This document shows positions 33,935 through 48,193 of a stretch of DNA of 56,522 nucleotides, in pieces (position 1 is the stretch's first letter; every line of letters begins with the position of its first letter). Source of the stretch: Prevotella sp. (GTDB lineage: Bacteria > Bacteroidota > Bacteroidia > Bacteroidales > Bacteroidaceae); NCBI GenBank assembly GCA_017960525.1, contig JAGCZA010000042.1, positions 1 through 56,522 on the forward strand, given 5' to 3'. Below the pieces are notes generated by a model. It was not told where the DNA came from, did no database searches, and worked only from the letters and a program-made list of their open reading frames with translations. The position numbers and the translations under genes are program-made.

Positions 33935-35881
33935 ATGAAAAAGACACTCTTATCAATTGTTTTATTGGGTTCGGCCTTGACGGCTGTGGCCCAGCCCCGT
34001 GCCAACAGCGACGGTACGGTAACTTTCCAGTATAAGAACGATTCGGCCCGCTCGGTGCTGGTCGATGTGCAGTTTGCAGGCCGAAAGGAGATGACACGCG
34101 GCGCAGACGGCGTGTGGACGGTGACTATCGGCAACAAAGGCGAGGCGCAGTCGCCCGTGGCCCCCGATATGTACCCCTACTGCTTCATCGTCGACGGTGT
34201 GAGCGTGATGGACCCCAAGAACCCGCAGTATTTCCCCAACGAGGGCTTCAAGAACAGCCTGCTGGAGATTCCGTCGGAATCGGTGCCACACGCCATCCGT
34301 AGCGGCGTTGCCCATGGGCGGCTGGAGTATGTGAACTACTACTCGAAGAGCCTTGGTGCCACCAATCATGCTGTTGTCTATCTGCCGCCTGCCTATATGA
34401 GCGATATGCAGAAGAAATATCCCGTCTTCTACCTTATCAGCGGCACCACCGACACAGAGGAGGTCTACTATAAGGTAGGCCGTGTGAACTACATCCTTGA
34501 CAATCTGCTGGCCGAGGGAAAGGCCAAGGAAATGATTGTCGTCCTGCCATACGGCAATCCTTCCAAATTGTTGGTCAATCCTCCAGCCCAGGGTGCCCCG
34601 CAAACGCGGTTTGGCGGCGATGTGTTCAGCAAGGATCTGATCAACGACCTTATGCCCTATATCGAGAGCAACTACCGCACCAAGAACGATCGTGATTCAC
34701 GTGCCATCGGCGGTTTCTCCCGTGGCGGCAACCAGGCCCTGTACAACGGCCTGACAAACCTCGACAAGTTCTCCTACCTGTGCAGTTATAGTTCGTTCAC
34801 CTCGACCGACATCCCTGATGTCTACGACCAGGCTGCCGAGTTGAACAAGAAAGTGCATCTGTTCTGGCTGGGCGTGGGCACCGACGATTTCCTCTACGGC
34901 AATGCCCGCGACTATATGGAGTTCCTCGACAAGAAGGGCATTCGGTCGGTCAAGGAGTTCACCACCGACAAGTTCGGTCATACTTGGATGAACGCCAAGT
35001 ATTTCCTGGCCAAGACCCTGCCCCTGCTCTTCAACAAGAAGGCTGCCGAGGCGGCTATGAGCGAGGGGAAACCGGCACCCGCCGCCACAGGACAGGAGCA
35101 GCAGTTTACGCCAGGCGTGATGGCCCGTCTGTTCCCCAGGCCCATCATTTCGCCCGAATATGGTGAGCAGGGTGTCACCTTCCGCCTCAAGGCTCCTGAA
35201 GCCAAACGGGTGGAGTTCGATTGTGAGATTCTGCCGGAGAACGTGGTGATGGAGCGCGACAGCGACGGCGTTTGGAGCCTCACCCGCAATGACATCCTCT
35301 TCGAGACCTTCGAGTATCGTTTCGTCGTCGACGGCACCCCCGTGGCCGACCCCAGCAATATGTATATTTCGCCGGAAAAGGGCTTCAAGTACAGTGTGGC
35401 CGACAACCCGAAATCGCCGTTCAACTTTGCCTCACAGGGCGACATCCCTCACGGACGCACCAGTTATGACCTGGACCGAGGCGAGGCCTGGTACACTCCG
35501 CCAATGAATAACGGGCGCATGAGCATGCCTTCCTTCATCCAACTTGTGCCTGGAGAGGGCGATACAATGGAAAGTTGGTTCAAGGTGGGCGGTGCCGATG
35601 CTATTGCCGACCGCCTGCTGGCCGACAAAGCCACGCGCCCGTGCATCATTACCACAAGTTCTCTTGAGTTTATGCAGGGCATGCGCCAGATGCCGGGCTT
35701 TAGTGTGAAGACTCTGCGTGCCGACGACTACCGCACGTGGACCGAGCGTCGCCGCGCCCTGATCAAATTGCTGATTGACGCTGGCAAGGAGCCTGCTCAG
35801 TCATTCCCAAGAATGGGTGGCGGCTTCGGCGGCGGCTTTGGTGGCGGCTTCGGTGGCGGCTTTGGTGGTAATAATTTTTAA
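33935..35881 (+). CDS. CE1-like esterase with two beta-sandwich domains and Gly-rich tail
   Basis: A 648-aa exported esterase. The signal peptide ends A-V-A-Q. An N-terminal E-set / CBM48-like domain (about 25-115) precedes an alpha/beta-hydrolase domain of the ferulic-acid-esterase / enterochelin-esterase type with nucleophile G-G-F-S-R-G-G and catalytic His in F-G-H-T-W. A second E-set-like domain (about 395-480) repeats the first. The last 150 residues form a degraded second hydrolase half lacking a serine elbow. The end is (G-G-G-F)n. The start at 33935 is chosen over the longer frame because of the signal peptide. Likely role: release of feruloyl or acetyl groups from xylan. Confidence 0.85.
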   Translation: MKKTLLSIVLLGSALTAVAQPRANSDGTVTFQYKNDSARSVLVDVQFAGRKEMTRGADGVWTVTIGNKGEAQSPVAPDMYPYCFIVDGVSVMDPKNPQYFPNEGFKNSLLEIPSESVPHAIRSGVAHGRLEYVNYYSKSLGATNHAVVYLPPAYMSDMQKKYPVFYLISGTTDTEEVYYKVGRVNYILDNLLAEGKAKEMIVVLPYGNPSKLLVNPPAQGAPQTRFGGDVFSKDLINDLMPYIESNYRTKNDRDSRAIGGFSRGGNQALYNGLTNLDKFSYLCSYSSFTSTDIPDVYDQAAELNKKVHLFWLGVGTDDFLYGNARDYMEFLDKKGIRSVKEFTTDKFGHTWMNAKYFLAKTLPLLFNKKAAEAAMSEGKPAPAATGQEQQFTPGVMARLFPRPIISPEYGEQGVTFRLKAPEAKRVEFDCEILPENVVMERDSDGVWSLTRNDILFETFEYRFVVDGTPVADPSNMYISPEKGFKYSVADNPKSPFNFASQGDIPHGRTSYDLDRGEAWYTPPMNNGRMSMPSFIQLVPGEGDTMESWFKVGGADAIADRLLADKATRPCIITTSSLEFMQGMRQMPGFSVKTLRADDYRTWTERRRALIKLLIDAGKEPAQSFPRMGGGFGGGFGGGFGGGFGGNNF

Positions 35882-35891
35882 TACCCCTTGA

Positions 35892-39884
<3,993 letters not shown>

Positions 39885-39926
39885 TAATAAGTAATACATT
39901 TTAATAAATTTACATTAATAAAAAAC

Positions 39927-42149
39927 ATGAAAAAGAAAATCTTTTCACTTTTCCTTGGCCTGTTGTCCGTCGTAGGCGCACAGGCTCAGTTGTCATCGAA
40001 CCCCTATAAATTCCTTGGCAACATCACTACCAGAGGTAATGTAGAAGCTGGAGGCGGTGTTCCTTCATATTATACGCTCTGGAACCAGATTACTTGTGAA
40101 AACGAATCGAAATGGTCTTCTGTAGAAGGAAGTCGCGGTAATTTCAACTGGAGTGGAGCTGACAGGGCTTTCAACTATGCCAAGCAACACAACTTCACCT
40201 ATAAGTTCCACGCTTTGGTTTGGGGGGCTCAGTATCCCAGTTGGTTGGAGAATCTGCAAGCAGGTGAGCGTTTTGCCGCTATGACCAACTGGTTCAACCA
40301 TGCTAAGGAGCATTATAATACTCTGCCCATGATTGATGTGGTTAACGAGGCTGTCGGTATGCATCAGCAGGGCAATCCCATGATCAAGGAAACACTGGGA
40401 GGTGGTGGCAAAACTGGCTACGACTGGCTGATCAAGGCTTTCGAGATGGCTTACGAGCGCTGGCCGGATGCTATCTTGATTTACAATGACTACAACTCCA
40501 TCCAGTATGATATAGACAATTACATTAACTTGGTACGCACATTGCGCGATGCCGGAGCACCTATTGATGCCTATGGTAACCAGTCTCACGCAGTGTCCGA
40601 CATGAGTTCGGCCAGTTTGGAAGCCGCTTTGAATAAGCAGCAAGACGCCCTTAAGATGCCTATGTTCATTACGGAATTGGATATTGACATTGCTAACGAC
40701 GCACAACAAAAGGCACAGTATCAGAAAGTGTTGCCGGTGATGTGGGAAGCTCCCTATTGTGCTGGTATTACCCTTTGGGGCTATGTCCATGGAGCCACAT
40801 GGGTTTCTAACTCAGGCCTTTACAAGGATGGCAAAGAGCGTCCAGCTATGACTTGGATTAGGGAGTATATGGCCACCGATGCTGCCAAGAACGCTGTTGG
40901 TCCCTTCCCCGGAACGAAGAAAGAGGCATCCATCTATATTCGTCCTGCTGCCCTGAAAGTGGCCAAGGACGACGTGCTGCCCATCAAGGTGCGTGCAAAA
41001 ATGGCTACAAAGACTATCGAGAAGATTGACCTCTATGTAGATGAGACTCTGATTGCCACAATGACTGAGGAACCTTATATCACAGAATATACTGCCAGTT
41101 CGACGGGACAGAAGAACTTGAAAGCTGTGGTCACCACTACCGACGGCTCAACCTACGAGCGTTTTTCGCGCATTCAAGTGTCCCGTGGCACCAAGCGCAA
41201 GCCTTTCAACGACGTTGTTGTAGAACTGCCTGGAACCATCAAGATAGAAGAATATGACGAGGGTATGTCGGGTGTGACGTATAGTAACGCAACGCGCAAC
41301 ACAGTTACCACTAACACTACCAAGGACGGCCAGTGGATGGAGTACACCGTTGACGTGAAAGAAGACGGCCTCTACACTATGGAGGTGGAAGTTGCCTCCG
41401 CAAAGACCGGCGGCATGTTCCATCTGTCAGAATACGGGTTTGACAACCTCACCTTTTTCACCAATATCTACGAGGTGCCGAATACTGGCGGCACTACTGT
41501 GTTCCAGACCCTGCGTGTCCCGATGACGGCGCCCCTGACGGCCGGACGCCACGTATTTTGCTTGAACATTGACAAGGGTGGTTTCCGCATCAAGAGCATA
41601 ACCTTCAAGGGTACACCTGTCATCGACCTGCCTGGTACGCTCGAGGTTGAAGATTTTGCCTCAAGTAGCGAGGGTGTTGACATCATAAGTGGCAATGGTG
41701 GCACGGTTCTCGGTAATACAGCCAAAGACGAGTGGATTGAATATACCGTCGATGTCAAACAGGCCGGTAAATACAACTACGAGGCTACCGTATCGTCAGA
41801 TGTGACGGGCTCTTCGTTCAAGATTGTCGTGATACAAGACGACGGGACTGAAAAGTCGCTCGTCAATATCAGTGTGCCTAAGACTGGCGGCCTGGACAGT
41901 TACCAAATAAAGAAGGGTGTCATCCGAAATGCACTCAAGGAAGGTAAACAGAAAATGCGTATTGTCATTACCAATGGCGGTTGTAACATCGATAGGGTTG
42001 ATTTTATTAGTACAGAAACTACTGGCATTAATGAGGTGGTGGACGATGACAAAACTACTGGCGTATCCTACAACCTGTCTGGCCAGAAGGTGGCAGCAGG
42101 CTATAAGGGTATCGTTATCAGCAACGGTCGCAAAACGATCATAAAATAA
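39927..42149 (+). CDS. GH10 endo-1,4-beta-xylanase with two CBM6-like modules
   Basis: A 740-aa exported xylanase. The signal peptide ends A-Q-A-Q. The GH10 barrel (about 25-325) has acid/base Glu141 in D-V-V-N-E-A-V and nucleophile Glu250 in I-T-E-L-D-I-D. An Ig-like link (about 330-425) precedes two CBM6-type beta sandwiches, from L-P-G-T-I-K-I-E-E-Y and from L-P-G-T-L-E-V-E-D-F, each with W-M-E-Y-T-V-D-V or W-I-E-Y-T-V-D-V. The C-terminus Y-N-L-S-G-Q-K-V ending G-R-K-T-I-I-K is a sorting-like tail. It would cut xylan internally while bound to the polymer. It is 42 bases after the GH2 gene and 24 before the CE6 gene. Confidence 0.95.
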   Translation: MKKKIFSLFLGLLSVVGAQAQLSSNPYKFLGNITTRGNVEAGGGVPSYYTLWNQITCENESKWSSVEGSRGNFNWSGADRAFNYAKQHNFTYKFHALVWGAQYPSWLENLQAGERFAAMTNWFNHAKEHYNTLPMIDVVNEAVGMHQQGNPMIKETLGGGGKTGYDWLIKAFEMAYERWPDAILIYNDYNSIQYDIDNYINLVRTLRDAGAPIDAYGNQSHAVSDMSSASLEAALNKQQDALKMPMFITELDIDIANDAQQKAQYQKVLPVMWEAPYCAGITLWGYVHGATWVSNSGLYKDGKERPAMTWIREYMATDAAKNAVGPFPGTKKEASIYIRPAALKVAKDDVLPIKVRAKMATKTIEKIDLYVDETLIATMTEEPYITEYTASSTGQKNLKAVVTTTDGSTYERFSRIQVSRGTKRKPFNDVVVELPGTIKIEEYDEGMSGVTYSNATRNTVTTNTTKDGQWMEYTVDVKEDGLYTMEVEVASAKTGGMFHLSEYGFDNLTFFTNIYEVPNTGGTTVFQTLRVPMTAPLTAGRHVFCLNIDKGGFRIKSITFKGTPVIDLPGTLEVEDFASSSEGVDIISGNGGTVLGNTAKDEWIEYTVDVKQAGKYNYEATVSSDVTGSSFKIVVIQDDGTEKSLVNISVPKTGGLDSYQIKKGVIRNALKEGKQKMRIVITNGGCNIDRVDFISTETTGINEVVDDDKTTGVSYNLSGQKVAAGYKGIVISNGRKTIIK

Positions 42150-42173
42150 AAGGTAACAAAACAGTCATAAAAG

Positions 42174-43673
42174 ATGAGAACTATTCTATTAACAATCACT
42201 ATGTTGCTGTGCCCAGTTGTCGGTGCATACGCTGAAGTTGACCCTAACTTCTACATCTTCCTGTGTTTCGGCCAATCGAACATGGAGGGTAACGCCCAGT
42301 GGGAGTCCCAAGATGTAGGCAATGTTGATCCTCGATTCCAGATGCTCGCAACGTGTAATTTCAGTTCTCCTAAGCGTACTTTAGGCAACTGGTATAAGGC
42401 TGAATGTCCCATAGTCAGCCCAGACGGCAAGTTAGGCCCGACAGACTATTTCGGACGGACGATGGTTCAAGAACTCCCTGACAAGAAGATTGGTGTTATT
42501 GCAGTTGCTATGGGTGGCAGTCCTATAGAGATGTTCGACAAGGACCTGTACGAACAAAAGCTCAAGGACAATCCCAACGAGTGGTGGGCCATACTGGCCA
42601 AGCGTCATTATGGCGGCAATCCCTACGGTCGGCTCATCGAGATGGGTAAGAAGGCCCAGCAGGTAGGTGTCATCAAGGGCATCCTGCTGCATCAGGGCGA
42701 GTCGAACAATGGTGACCCCAACTGGCCCGGGATGGTAAAGAAAATCTATAAAGATATGCTGAAGGACCTTGGCCTCCGGGCCTCTGATGTGCATATTTAT
42801 GTCGGCGAGACGGAGTATGCCGAAATGGGTGGTGGCTGCTCTTGGCACAACACCGTGGTCGCAAAGATTCCCGAGGTCATTCCTACTGGTCATGTCGTGT
42901 CAGCGAAAGACATTCCTGGCAATGGTACTGACCCCTGGCATTTCTCGGCTGAAGGCTATCGCATCTTCGGAAAACGGTATGCTGAGGCTGTTCTGGATGT
43001 GATGAATCATCCTGAGGCTTACACCAAATGCTATTCCATTGATGAACGTCTTACAGGCACTTTGTCTGCATTGTCTAACAAGACATTTGCCATCGTCAAC
43101 GAGGACGAGGGCAAGGCTTTCTATTGCTCTATCGGACAGGATCTGGTGTACGACGATTATGAGAAAGCATTCAACATATCCAACGAAGGTTATCTGTTCA
43201 GTCTTTCGAGAGTGGGCACCGGACGTGGTCTGAAACTCGTAACTCCTGACGGTGAGGTGTACTCGGTGGATGGTGCTACTGCCTATCTGAACTCGCAGGA
43301 TGTTACGGGCAGTTGCTGCTTCATCAATGGCTTGAACAACCAGAAAGGTTATGAAATCGCCAACGGTGCTGTTTGGAATCTTGAATACGTGGAGGGCAAG
43401 GGCTGGTCAATGAAGAACGGCGGTACGGGCAAGTATATGAAAGATGCATCGCATCCTGCCATATTCGACGAACCCACCTACTTCACCTTCTGCACCCTTA
43501 AAGAAGTGACAACAGGTATTGATGAACCACAACTTTACTCCTCCTCAACATCATCCCTCCGTAACTCCTTCATCTATTCCGTCCAGGGCTTAAAGGTTGG
43601 CACCAAGGAGCAATGGAACACCTTACCCGGCGGCATCTATGTTGTAGACGGTAAGAAGATTCTGAAACGATAA
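42174..43673 (+). CDS. CE6-like acetylxylan / sialate-type SGNH esterase
   Basis: A 499-aa exported SGNH hydrolase. After the signal peptide (about 1-20), block I is F-G-Q-S-N-M-E-G with the nucleophilic Ser; later blocks are H-Q-G-E-S-N-N-G and D-P-W-H-F-S-A-E-G-Y with the catalytic Asp-His. These match carbohydrate esterase 6 (DUF303), which removes acetyl groups from xylan. Residues about 290-440 form an extra beta-rich domain of unknown role, and the tail I-Y-S-V-Q-G-L-K-V ends G-K-K-I-L-K-R. Its stop TAA touches the ATG of the next gene. Confidence 0.9.
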   Translation: MRTILLTITMLLCPVVGAYAEVDPNFYIFLCFGQSNMEGNAQWESQDVGNVDPRFQMLATCNFSSPKRTLGNWYKAECPIVSPDGKLGPTDYFGRTMVQELPDKKIGVIAVAMGGSPIEMFDKDLYEQKLKDNPNEWWAILAKRHYGGNPYGRLIEMGKKAQQVGVIKGILLHQGESNNGDPNWPGMVKKIYKDMLKDLGLRASDVHIYVGETEYAEMGGGCSWHNTVVAKIPEVIPTGHVVSAKDIPGNGTDPWHFSAEGYRIFGKRYAEAVLDVMNHPEAYTKCYSIDERLTGTLSALSNKTFAIVNEDEGKAFYCSIGQDLVYDDYEKAFNISNEGYLFSLSRVGTGRGLKLVTPDGEVYSVDGATAYLNSQDVTGSCCFINGLNNQKGYEIANGAVWNLEYVEGKGWSMKNGGTGKYMKDASHPAIFDEPTYFTFCTLKEVTTGIDEPQLYSSSTSSLRNSFIYSVQGLKVGTKEQWNTLPGGIYVVDGKKILKR

Positions 43674-46256
43674 ATGCAGATGATATTTATGATAAAAAGA
43701 ATAATGATTGCAGTGGTAGCCAGCATGACGCTTGCTACCGCTGCTACTGCTTCTGAACGCACTATTGACATTAGTGGCAACAACACATCGTCGAGTTATG
43801 TCAGCTATAGCACCTCTTTCTCAATTGCTTCTGGCAATGTCGTCAATGTGAAGATGGCCCGCTACTGCTACTTCTCGTCGACCATTACCGGCAAGGGTAT
43901 GCTTAACCTCTATGCTGGAGGTGAGCGTTGTTACTTGGGCACCGAGAAGGGCAAGACTTGGCCCAACTGGACAAACTTTACGGGTGACATCCATATCTAT
44001 CCCTTCAAGGAGAACTCTTCATCGGCAGGCTTCTATGGCGTGGTGCTTGCTCATGGAGGCAAAAGTTCGACGGCAGAAAACGCCCTTGACGATGCCAAGT
44101 CGGGCAAGGTGAACCCCTCGATGGCCAACAACCACGTCACCCTGCACGACGGGGCAACGATCTGTTGCGAGGCGAACACCTCTGGTGCAGGCTTTCGCAT
44201 CGGCGAGCTACAGACCGAGGCTGGCTCTACGCTGCAGGGCTATATGAAGAAGTCGCGTGCCGCCTATTATCTCCTTGGTGGGTTGAACACCGACTTCACC
44301 CTGGCAGGAACCATCAAGCCTTCAGACTATGACGATGCCACGTTGATGGGCATTGTCAAGGAAGGTACGGGCACAATGACCATTACTGGAAACAACAACT
44401 GTGTGAGCGGTGCCCTGCGCATCCTTGCAGGACGTGTACAGGTGAGCAATGACTGTGCCGAGGCAGAGCAGAAGAAACTTCGCGGCGCATTGGGAGCACG
44501 ACCGAACACCTCCGATGCCATTGCCTACGTATTTGAGAACGGTCTGCTTGGCGGAACTGGAAGCATCGGTGGCACAGTAGACAACTACGGCACCGTGGAG
44601 CCAGGCGACTTCGAGCCTAACGGCGACGTGGTGGGAGTAACCACTGGCACGCTGACCCTCCGCAACTATGTCACGGCATCGAAGCAACCGAACCTCTGCT
44701 TGCGCCCAGCCTCGAAGCTGCGCTTCAAGATTGTCTCTGCCACCGACTACGACCGTTTGGATGTGGGCGGTAGCGTGAAATACAACAATATTGCGCAGGA
44801 CTTCTCTGAGAGCGACAAGATGCCCATCATTGAAATATCGCTCTTAAATGAAATGGAAGATATGCAGATTGGCGACGAGTTCACATTGCTTACTGCCAAG
44901 GAAAAGACTGGCGACTGGCAATTCGAGCTGAAGCAGCCATCGAAATACACCTGGGAACTCGTGGAGGAAAAGACCGACGGTGCCTACACCCTCAAGGCTC
45001 GTATTGTCTCGCTCAACAACTCCGACGACCCGGACAACCCGGAAAACCCATACAATCCAGACGACCCGGATGTTCCTGTGATGGGGCCGTATTATGACGA
45101 CGGCATAGACGACACCGCCGATACGAAAACTCTGCGCTACTACGCCGAGGAGTGCGGCAAGTATGTCGGTGTGGCCCTCTGCACCTACAAGGGCTACCAG
45201 AGCGATCGTGAAGAGGCTTGTCGTCAGTTCAACATGATGGTGGCCGAGAACGAGATGAAGATGGATGCCCTGCAGCCCAGCCAGGGACAGTTCAGTTTCG
45301 GCGGTGCCGACAACCTTGTCAGCCTCGCCCGGAGCAATAATATGGCCATTCGTGGCCACTGCCTTGTCTGGCACCAGCAGCAGCCCCAGTGGTTGAGCAG
45401 CGACGGCAAGAAGAACGACAAGAATTGGACCCGTCAGGAGGCATTGGCCATTATGAAGAACCACATCGAAAAGGTGATGAGCCACTTCAAGGGCAAGGTC
45501 ACCGAGTGGGATGTGGTCAACGAGTGCCTTGACGACGACCAGAGCATTATCCGCTCCAACCCTGAAGGCTACACACTGCGCCAGACCGTTTGGCAGCGTG
45601 CCATCGGCGACGACTACATTGACTCCGCTTTCGTCTATGCCCATCGTGCCGACCCCTCCGTTGTGCTCTACCTGAATGACTATGACGTGGAACTTCAGGG
45701 CAAGGCCAAGGCCGTGGCTTTCCGCAATCTGGCTATGCGCCTGAAGAACCGTGGCATCCCCATCGATGGCGTAGGACTACAGTGCCATTTCTCCGTGGGT
45801 GAGGTCGATTCCGTGAAACTCGCCTCCACCGTGCAACGCTTCGGCCAGGACGGCCTGAAGTGCGTCATTACTGAGTTGGATATGGGCATTCCCTCCACAA
45901 CGTCTGCCAACCTTCAGGAACAGGCCCGCATTTATCGCGTCATCACCGACATTATGCTGGCCAACGACAACTGCCCCTATATGGTCATCTGGGGCGTGAA
46001 GGACAACGACAGTTGGCGCTCCGCCTCCAGTCCGCTGCTCTTCGACTCTGGAATGGGCAAGAAACCCGCATGGCGGGCCGTGCGTTCTGCTTTGCGTCAT
46101 CATAGTATCTCTACCACTACAGGCGTCGGCAGGACAGTGGCTTTCCAGCCTTCTGTGGAGTATCCTGTCTACGACCTGCAAGGACGGCGCGTCAACGGTC
46201 AGCCGAGGAAAGCTGGTATATATATATATAATGGTAAGAAAATAGTTGTCAAATGA
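43674..46256 (+). CDS. GH10 xylanase fused to an autotransporter-type beta-helix domain
   Basis: An 860-aa exported enzyme with an unusual front half. Residues about 25-440 are repetitive and beta-rich, with autotransporter-associated repeat motifs (G-T-G-T-M-T-I-T-G-N-N-N, L-R-I-L-A-G-R-V-Q-V, G-T-G-S-I-G-G-T-V). A linker of D-D-P-D-N-P-E-N-P repeats (about 449-467) leads to the GH10 barrel (about 480-815), with acid/base Glu617 in D-V-V-N-E-C-L and nucleophile Glu734 in I-T-E-L-D-M-G. The tail Y-D-L-Q-G-R-R-V ends G-K-K-I-V-V-K. The ATG at 43674 directly follows the CE6 stop; later in-frame ATGs at 43680 and 43692 are possible starts. Its stop overlaps the DUF6057 start. Confidence 0.92.
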   Translation: MQMIFMIKRIMIAVVASMTLATAATASERTIDISGNNTSSSYVSYSTSFSIASGNVVNVKMARYCYFSSTITGKGMLNLYAGGERCYLGTEKGKTWPNWTNFTGDIHIYPFKENSSSAGFYGVVLAHGGKSSTAENALDDAKSGKVNPSMANNHVTLHDGATICCEANTSGAGFRIGELQTEAGSTLQGYMKKSRAAYYLLGGLNTDFTLAGTIKPSDYDDATLMGIVKEGTGTMTITGNNNCVSGALRILAGRVQVSNDCAEAEQKKLRGALGARPNTSDAIAYVFENGLLGGTGSIGGTVDNYGTVEPGDFEPNGDVVGVTTGTLTLRNYVTASKQPNLCLRPASKLRFKIVSATDYDRLDVGGSVKYNNIAQDFSESDKMPIIEISLLNEMEDMQIGDEFTLLTAKEKTGDWQFELKQPSKYTWELVEEKTDGAYTLKARIVSLNNSDDPDNPENPYNPDDPDVPVMGPYYDDGIDDTADTKTLRYYAEECGKYVGVALCTYKGYQSDREEACRQFNMMVAENEMKMDALQPSQGQFSFGGADNLVSLARSNNMAIRGHCLVWHQQQPQWLSSDGKKNDKNWTRQEALAIMKNHIEKVMSHFKGKVTEWDVVNECLDDDQSIIRSNPEGYTLRQTVWQRAIGDDYIDSAFVYAHRADPSVVLYLNDYDVELQGKAKAVAFRNLAMRLKNRGIPIDGVGLQCHFSVGEVDSVKLASTVQRFGQDGLKCVITELDMGIPSTTSANLQEQARIYRVITDIMLANDNCPYMVIWGVKDNDSWRSASSPLLFDSGMGKKPAWRAVRSALRHHSISTTTGVGRTVAFQPSVEYPVYDLQGRRVNGQPRKAGIYIYNGKKIVVK

Positions 46257-48145
46257 TGAAGTCATTAAAGTCTCTTGTTCCTGCACTTCTCACGATAGCC
46301 GTAGTTGCGGTGCTGCTGTTGGTGCTTGAGGGAGATTTTCTTTGGAAGGTACAGGAGCAGAATCTGTTCCTTGCCACTCCTTTGTTCTTCAAGGAGCAGC
46401 TGGTTGTGCCAGGCGGATTTCTTTCATGGCTTGGTGCGTTCTTCACGCAGTTTCTCTACCATCCTTGGGTAGGGGTGCTGCTGATTGCCGTTTGGTGGCT
46501 GCTGCTTGCTTGGCTTGTGGGGCGTGCTTTCCGGCTCAATGGGTGGTTGAGCCTGCTCTCTGTTGTTCCTGTGGTTCTTATTTTGGTGACCATTGTCGAT
46601 ATGGGTTACTGGGTTTATATGTTGAAGCTCCGTGGCCACTTCTTTGTCACCACCATTGGCGCAACTACAGTTACGGCACTGGTATGGGCTTTTAGGGTTT
46701 TGAGTGATAAGATCAAACTCCTAACCATCCTCTTCCCATTCTTTACCTGTGTCATCGGCTATCCCTTGCTGGGCATTTATGCGCTGGCAGCCAGTCTGCT
46801 GATGGCCGTATGGATATGGCGGCTTGAGCCACGGAAGGGTATGGCGGTGACTGTCTGTGCAGTTGGACTGTTGAGCATTGTCGTTGTTCCGTTGCTATGC
46901 TACCGCTATATGTACTACCAAACCAATTTGCTGAATATCTATTATGCCGAGCTGCCGCTTTATTACATCCAAGAGGACTATCAGGAGTATTACGTTCCTT
47001 ACTATCTGCTTTTGGCTTTTTTCGTGGGACTGGCTCTCACTCCAATCCCTACTGTGAAGGAGAGGCATATTGAGTCTCAAATGCAGAAAAGCACGGGCAA
47101 GAAAGGGAAGACGCCAGCTGTTCCCTTCTTTCAAAGGGAGGGGTTCAGGAAAGGGCTTGTTGGGATTGGTCTTTTGACTGCCGCTGTCATCTATGCCGTG
47201 TGCTATTGGTATCGCGATGAGAACTTCCAGCGTGAGCTGGCCATGCAACACTGCATGGAGCAGCTCGACTGGCAAGGGATGCTCCGCGAAGCTGCCGCCC
47301 AGCAGGATGAACCTACACGTGCCATCGTGGTGATGCGCAACATTGCTCTGGCACGTCTGGGGCGGCAGGGCAACGAGATGTACCACTACCTGAACGGATC
47401 GAAGCGCATCAACGCACCTTTCGACATGCGTATGCTATTGGTGACAGGGCCGCAGACCTACTACCAATACGGTATGGTGAATAGTTGTTACCGCTTGAGT
47501 ATGGAGATGTGCGTGGAGTTCGGCTGGCGTGTGGAGTATATAAAGTATCTGGCACTCTGTTCTGTTCTTAATGGTGAGTGGCAGGCGGCCCGCAAGTACA
47601 CTCATTTGTTTCACCGCACCCTGTATTTCCACGATTGGGCCAGCCGTTTGGACGCCCTTATCGCGAAGCCTGACGAGATTGCAAAAGACCCCGAAATGGG
47701 TTTCATCACCCACATGATGCACTACGACAGCCGCCTGGCTTCCGATCATGGCTATGTCGAAGAGTCTGTTATGAAGAACCTGACGGCCAGCACATTCGCT
47801 TCAGACCCCATTTTCGTGGAGCAGGCTATGCTGGCATCGCTCTACACAAAAGACGTGAGGCGTTTCTGGCGGCATTTGTCTGACTATGTCAAGCTGCATC
47901 CCAACCAGCCTTTGCCCATCCATGTTCAGGAGGCAGCCCTTCTCTTCGGCACTTTAGAGGACCGCCATGGCCTCGATACCTGGCCAATCAGCGAGAGCGT
48001 ACGTCAGAGCTACAACCGTTTCTTGGAGGTCACCCCCCGCTACAACAATATGGAGGCAGATGTGGTGCGCAAAGCCCTGGGTCCCCTTTTTGGACGCACA
48101 TACTTTTACGAGTACTATGTGATGATTGACTTGCAGCAGTATTGA
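46253..48145 (+). CDS. DUF6057 multi-pass membrane protein
   Basis: A 630-aa inner-membrane protein. The first about 250 residues form some eight hydrophobic helices; residues about 275-300 are a basic loop; one more helix (about 305-325) follows; the remaining 300 residues are soluble and helical with tetratricopeptide-like spacing. It matches the Bacteroidetes family DUF6057, whose function is not known. Its ATG overlaps the stop of the GH10 gene (ATGA), so it is translated with the xylan cluster. That coupling hints at a role in export, sensing or surface display, but nothing in the sequence proves it. Confidence 0.82.
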   Translation: MMKSLKSLVPALLTIAVVAVLLLVLEGDFLWKVQEQNLFLATPLFFKEQLVVPGGFLSWLGAFFTQFLYHPWVGVLLIAVWWLLLAWLVGRAFRLNGWLSLLSVVPVVLILVTIVDMGYWVYMLKLRGHFFVTTIGATTVTALVWAFRVLSDKIKLLTILFPFFTCVIGYPLLGIYALAASLLMAVWIWRLEPRKGMAVTVCAVGLLSIVVVPLLCYRYMYYQTNLLNIYYAELPLYYIQEDYQEYYVPYYLLLAFFVGLALTPIPTVKERHIESQMQKSTGKKGKTPAVPFFQREGFRKGLVGIGLLTAAVIYAVCYWYRDENFQRELAMQHCMEQLDWQGMLREAAAQQDEPTRAIVVMRNIALARLGRQGNEMYHYLNGSKRINAPFDMRMLLVTGPQTYYQYGMVNSCYRLSMEMCVEFGWRVEYIKYLALCSVLNGEWQAARKYTHLFHRTLYFHDWASRLDALIAKPDEIAKDPEMGFITHMMHYDSRLASDHGYVEESVMKNLTASTFASDPIFVEQAMLASLYTKDVRRFWRHLSDYVKLHPNQPLPIHVQEAALLFGTLEDRHGLDTWPISESVRQSYNRFLEVTPRYNNMEADVVRKALGPLFGRTYFYEYYVMIDLQQY

Positions 48146-48193
48146 CTACGTCCTTATAAGTCTTATAAAAAAGGGTTAAACTTCCGAAATTGC

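Noticed and set aside
32685-34097. 470-codon frame antisense to the GH8 gene
   Set aside because: High-GC antisense shadow; GH8 with catalytic motifs is on the other strand.
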